Source of the DNA: Acinetobacter sp.
GTDB taxonomy: Bacteria; Pseudomonadota; Gammaproteobacteria; Pseudomonadales; Moraxellaceae
Assembly: GCA_030152605.1 (NCBI GenBank)
Contig: JASLJB010000164.1
Coordinates: 1-9,094 of the forward strand
Direction of reading: 5' to 3'
DNA length: 9,094 nt
Positions 5,950 to 9,094 of this stretch are shown one piece after another. Numbering within the stretch: the stretch's first letter is position 1; each line of letters opens with the position of its first letter. The translations under genes were made by a program, and so were the position numbers. The notes below the pieces were generated by a model, which was given only the letters and a program-made list of their open reading frames with translations, had not been told where the DNA came from and did no database searches.

Positions 5950-6321
5950 TTACTGAGCCGCAGTCACTGCAGCAACAGTATTTGAGCTATCGAGTAGCGC
6001 TTGTTTGGCTTTTTCTTGACTTGATGCAGACAATGCAGGATTAGCCGCAACCACACGACTTGCTGTTGCAGGGGTCACCGCAGCAATCGCCGCAGTTTTC
6101 AAGATAATTTGACGACCACCGGTATCTCCTAGCGTATAGCGAATGCCAGTACGTGGACTAATCACCGTCGTAGATTCGCGTTTCACTTCAGTTTGCGCTT
6201 CAACAGCACCCGTCGCCGCTTGAACTTTAGCAACCGTCGTGGTTTGAGCTGCAGGATTTGCAAAAGCAATTGCTGGCGCAGCGAAAGCTGTCAATATTAA
6301 AGTTTTTAATACTTTTTTCAT
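5950..6321 (-). CDS. Small exported protein of unknown function
   Basis: I do not recognise this 123-residue protein. Residues 1-21 are a clear signal peptide (MKKVLK, hydrophobic core, AFA before Asn22), so the mature product of about 102 residues should be periplasmic or secreted. It has no cysteine and no further membrane segment. It is rich in Ala, Thr and Val, with repeated low-complexity Ala stretches. The least biased part is the centre (about 54-77), with SPRTGIRYTLGDTGG, basic residues and a short beta-like stretch RQIILK, which may be the conserved core. The start is well supported by GGGAAG 4 nt before ATG. It is on the same strand as secA and argJ but has secA's terminator upstream and a stem-loop downstream, so it is probably its own unit. 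It is real rather than a shadow: it has a signal peptide, a ribosome site and no overlapping gene. Confidence 0.82.
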   Translation of the reverse strand: MKKVLKTLILTAFAAPAIAFANPAAQTTTVAKVQAATGAVEAQTEVKRESTTVISPRTGIRYTLGDTGGRQIILKTAAIAAVTPATASRVVAANPALSASSQEKAKQALLDSSNTVAAVTAAQ

Positions 6322-6362
6322 TGTCTTCCCAATTTTCAGTCAGAATGTGCAAGTAAATAACA

Positions 6363-6391
6363 TTTATAACCTAAAGCTGCAATGAAAATTC
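6363..6391 (-). promoter_or_regulatory. Possible promoter of the small exported protein gene
   Basis: The minus strand has a -10-like TATAAA (6363-6368), with TGAATT at 17-nt spacing as a weak -35. It lies about 40 nt before the start codon and downstream of the secA terminator. The match is modest. Confidence 0.35.
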
Positions 6392-6410
6392 ACCTGCGGT
6401 AATAACTTGT

Positions 6411-6438
6411 AAAAAAAGCAGAACAATTGTTCTGCTTT
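6411..6438 (-). terminator. secA terminator
   Basis: A perfect 24-bp palindrome (6415-6438; arms AAAGCAGAAC/GTTCTGCTTT) begins 10 bases after the secA stop and leads into seven consecutive T on the minus strand. This is a textbook rho-independent terminator. Confidence 0.93.
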
Positions 6439-6447
6439 GATTATTGC

Positions 6448-9094
6448 TTAGATCTTGCCGTGACACTGCTTATATTTCAGCCCAGAACCACATGGACATG
6501 GTGCATTACGACTTTCTGGTGGCGTAAACTGCTGTGGTTGCTCTGCTGCTTCTTCAGGATTGGTGGTGACTTCTCCAGTCAAACCATCAACATCGTCATG
6601 CGCAAAAGACAACTGCATCGCATCGGCTTGTGCCTGTTGCTGTGCTTCCATCTCAGCCAACTCTTCAGCAGTTGGAATACGAACCATGGACAGATCCGTC
6701 ACCACATCAGATTTGATCGCACCAAGCATGCTGACAAATAAGTTAAAGGCTTCTTTTTTGTATTCTTGCTCAGGGTTTTTCTGTGCATAACCACGCAAAT
6801 GAATCCCTTGACGCAAATAGTCCATTGCCGCGAGATGCTCTTTCCAATGACGATCCAGTGAACCCAACATATAGTGACGTTCAAGCGTTGCTGCCGACTC
6901 TTCACCCATACGCTCACGGCGTTCGCGGTAACGACTCACCATTTCATCACTGATCCGTTGCACCAAGGCTTCTTCATCTAAGCGACGATCATCATCCAAC
7001 CATTGTTGGATTGGCAGTTGCAGACTTAACTCGCTGGCCAAGGCCTGTTCTAAGCCTGGAATATCCCATTGGTCGTGGATCGACTCCGGTGGAATAAAGT
7101 TTTCAATCAGCCCAACAATCACTTCACGATGCATCTCTTCGAGATAGTCTTGTAGCGTTGCTTCTTCAAGAACTTCATCACGCTGAGAGTAAATAATCTT
7201 ACGTTGCTCGTTATTGACGTCATCGTATTTGAGAAGATTTTTACGAATATCAAAGTTACGTGCTTCCACTTTGCGCTGTGCATTTTCAATCGAACGCGAA
7301 ACCATTTTATGTTCAATGGCTTCGTTTTCTTGCAACCCCATGGCACGCATCATCGAGACCACGCGATCCCCGGCAAAGATTCGCATCAAATCATCTTCAA
7401 GTGACAAGAAGAAACGTGACACACCTGGGTCACCTTGACGACCTGAACGACCACGTAACTGGTTGTCGATACGACGTGACTCATGACGCTCAGAACCGAT
7501 AATGTGTAAACCACCAGAGCTCAGCACCATTTCGTTGTTGCGTTCCCACTCTGCTTTGAGTGCGGCCGCGTCTTCATCAGTCGGGTTCTCGATCTTGGCT
7601 AATTTGGCTTTCCAGTTACCCCCCAGCAAAATATCGGTACCACGACCGGCCATGTTGGTGGCGATGGTCACGGCTTTTGGCGAACCGGCTTGGGCAATAA
7701 TATCGGCTTCACGCTCATGCTGTTTGGCATTCAGAACTTCATGCGCAATACCCGCTTCACGTAGTTTGTCCGAAAGGATCTCACTGGCTTCGATGGTTGC
7801 CGTACCAATCAAGATCGGTGCGACACCCGCTTCGTGAATTTTTTCAATCTCTTGGATAATGGCGTTGTATTTGCCATTTCGATTGAGATAAATCAAATCG
7901 TTTTGGTCAACACGCACCATCGGGCGATGGGTCGGAATCAACACCACATCCAAACCATAAATTTCTTTCAGCTCAGACGCTTCAGTATCAGCGGTCCCGG
8001 TCATGCCCGAGAGTTTGCGATAAAGACGGAAATAGTTCTGGAAGGTGGTGGTGGCCAAGGTTTGGTTTTCAGGCTGAACGTTCAAACCTTCTTTGGCTTC
8101 TAAGGCTTGGTGTAAGCCCTCAGACCAACGACGACCCGGCATGGTACGACCGGTGTTTTCATCGACGATAATCACTTCACCATCATGCACGATATAGTGC
8201 ACGTTACGTTGGTAAAGGAAATGCGAACGGATCGCCGCAGACACATGATGTACCAAGTTCAAGTTAGCAGCTGAATATAAGCTTTCGCCTTCAGCCAACA
8301 GACCCATTTGAATCAGTTCTTGCTCTACCGTTTCATAACCCACTTCGGTCATTTCAACGGTGCGTTGTTTTTCATCAATCCAGAAATGACCGCCATCGGC
8401 GACTTTTTCTTCTTTTTGCGGCGTCAACTTCGGTGGAATACTGTTGATCGCGACATACAGCTGTGATGAATCTTCACTTTGACCCGAGATAATTAACGGC
8501 GTACGTGCTTCATCGATCAAGATCGAGTCGACCTCATCGATGATGGCATAGACTAAACCGCGTTGTTTTTTCTCAGCCATGGAAAAGACCATGTTGTCAC
8601 GCAGATAATCAAAGCCAAATTCGTTGTTGGTTCCGTAAGTAATATCGGCACGATAAGCATCCGCTTTTTCATAAGGGGATTGCATCGAGTAAATCACCCC
8701 GATACTCAGGCCGAGGAACTCATATAAAGGACGGTTCAGTTCAGCATCACGTTGCGCCAAATAGTCATTGACCGTGATCACATGCACGCCTTCACCGGTG
8801 ATGGCGTTGAGATAAACGGCCAAGGTACCCATCAGGGTTTTACCCTCACCCGTCCGCATTTCTGCGACCTTGCCTTCATGCAAGGTAATACCACCAATCA
8901 GCTGTACGTCATAGTGACGCATGCCCATGATCCGTTTACCGGCTTCGCGACATACCGCAAAGGCTTCTGGCAACAGCTGATCGAGACTTTCGCCTTTAAG
9001 ATGTCGTTGTTTAAATTCTTGCGTTTTTGCAGATAAGTCTGCATCACTTAAAGCTGAAATCGTCGGCTCGAGCGCATTGATTTTCTCAACAATT
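6448..9094 (-). CDS. secA: Protein translocase ATPase SecA (5' end beyond window)
   Basis: SecA is the motor that drives unfolded preproteins through SecYEG with ATP. The visible 881 residues lack only about 25 at the N-terminus, judged from the E. coli protein, where the stretch INAMEP starts near residue 28 and the equivalent INALEP lies at the right edge here. The reading frame is open to the edge, so a start at 8973 (a TTG) would be false. Seen in order: Walker A GEGKT (codons about 8850-8836), VNDYLAQRDAE, TYGTNNEFGFDYLRDN, Walker B region IIDEVDSILIDEARTPL (about 8540), the peptide cross-linking part, then NMAGRGTDI and LRGRSGRQGDPG of the second ATPase fold, the scaffold helices, and a Gln/Glu-rich linker. 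The C-terminal tail has the zinc site CPCGSGLKYKQCH (three Cys and one His; the SecB- and lipid-binding SEC-C motif). Its promoter and any secM-like leader are outside the window. Confidence 0.98.
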   Translation of the reverse strand, partial: IVEKINALEPTISALSDADLSAKTQEFKQRHLKGESLDQLLPEAFAVCREAGKRIMGMRHYDVQLIGGITLHEGKVAEMRTGEGKTLMGTLAVYLNAITGEGVHVITVNDYLAQRDAELNRPLYEFLGLSIGVIYSMQSPYEKADAYRADITYGTNNEFGFDYLRDNMVFSMAEKKQRGLVYAIIDEVDSILIDEARTPLIISGQSEDSSQLYVAINSIPPKLTPQKEEKVADGGHFWIDEKQRTVEMTEVGYETVEQELIQMGLLAEGESLYSAANLNLVHHVSAAIRSHFLYQRNVHYIVHDGEVIIVDENTGRTMPGRRWSEGLHQALEAKEGLNVQPENQTLATTTFQNYFRLYRKLSGMTGTADTEASELKEIYGLDVVLIPTHRPMVRVDQNDLIYLNRNGKYNAIIQEIEKIHEAGVAPILIGTATIEASEILSDKLREAGIAHEVLNAKQHEREADIIAQAGSPKAVTIATNMAGRGTDILLGGNWKAKLAKIENPTDEDAAALKAEWERNNEMVLSSGGLHIIGSERHESRRIDNQLRGRSGRQGDPGVSRFFLSLEDDLMRIFAGDRVVSMMRAMGLQENEAIEHKMVSRSIENAQRKVEARNFDIRKNLLKYDDVNNEQRKIIYSQRDEVLEEATLQDYLEEMHREVIVGLIENFIPPESIHDQWDIPGLEQALASELSLQLPIQQWLDDDRRLDEEALVQRISDEMVSRYRERRERMGEESAATLERHYMLGSLDRHWKEHLAAMDYLRQGIHLRGYAQKNPEQEYKKEAFNLFVSMLGAIKSDVVTDLSMVRIPTAEELAEMEAQQQAQADAMQLSFAHDDVDGLTGEVTTNPEEAAEQPQQFTPPESRNAPCPCGSGLKYKQCHGKI

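Noticed and set aside
6448..8973. SecA starting at 8973
   Set aside because: The codon there is an internal TTG. The SecA frame stays open and homologous to the right edge, so the gene is simply cut by the window.
6427..9036. Numerous 66-111 codon frames opposite or within secA
   Set aside because: SecA accounts for the whole region; these have no ribosome sites or motifs that argue for real genes.

Overview
The window looks like chromosomal DNA of an Acinetobacter species (Moraxellaceae, Gammaproteobacteria). This is inferred from moderately AT-rich DNA, a proteobacterial-type SecA with a zinc-binding tail, secA followed by argJ on the same strand, and from protein and tRNA sequences typical of the genus. 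No species can be named from sequence alone. Apart from one signalling operon and one small unknown exported protein, the content is housekeeping.

Positions 1-243 are intergenic. A strong sigma70-type promoter (about 56-83) fires leftwards out of the window, and the rest is the leader of the next operon. Positions 244-2460 (+) hold a three-gene operon with overlapping ends. It matches the YfiR-YfiN-YfiB cyclic-di-GMP system described in Pseudomonas aeruginosa: a periplasmic repressor, an inner-membrane HAMP-GGDEF diguanylate cyclase and an outer-membrane OmpA-like lipoprotein. YfiR would hold YfiN inactive across the periplasm, and YfiB, anchored to outer membrane and peptidoglycan, would capture YfiR under envelope stress and so release c-di-GMP synthesis. 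The residues tied to each role are mostly present. This is the most interesting functional content of the window.

Positions 2461-3280 hold a strong 14-bp inverted repeat, a bidirectional terminator and a leftward tRNA operon in the order Pro(TGG)-Arg(TCT)-His(GTG)-Pro(TGG). The two Pro genes are identical. The operon has a clear promoter with a GC-rich discriminator at 3186-3214. That promoter is nearly identical in its core to the one at the left edge of the window.

Positions 3281-9094 are all on the minus strand. In transcription order they are secA (5' end cut off by the window), a 123-residue exported protein of unknown function, argJ (arginine biosynthesis) and nadA (quinolinate synthase, NAD biosynthesis). 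Hairpins follow each gene, so they are probably separate transcription units rather than one operon. No insertion sequence, phage gene, CRISPR array or clear pseudogene was seen. I did not find a wholly new system. The best candidates for follow-up are the yfiRNB operon, the small exported protein, and the unexplained inverted repeats at 2526-2571 and 5830-5864.
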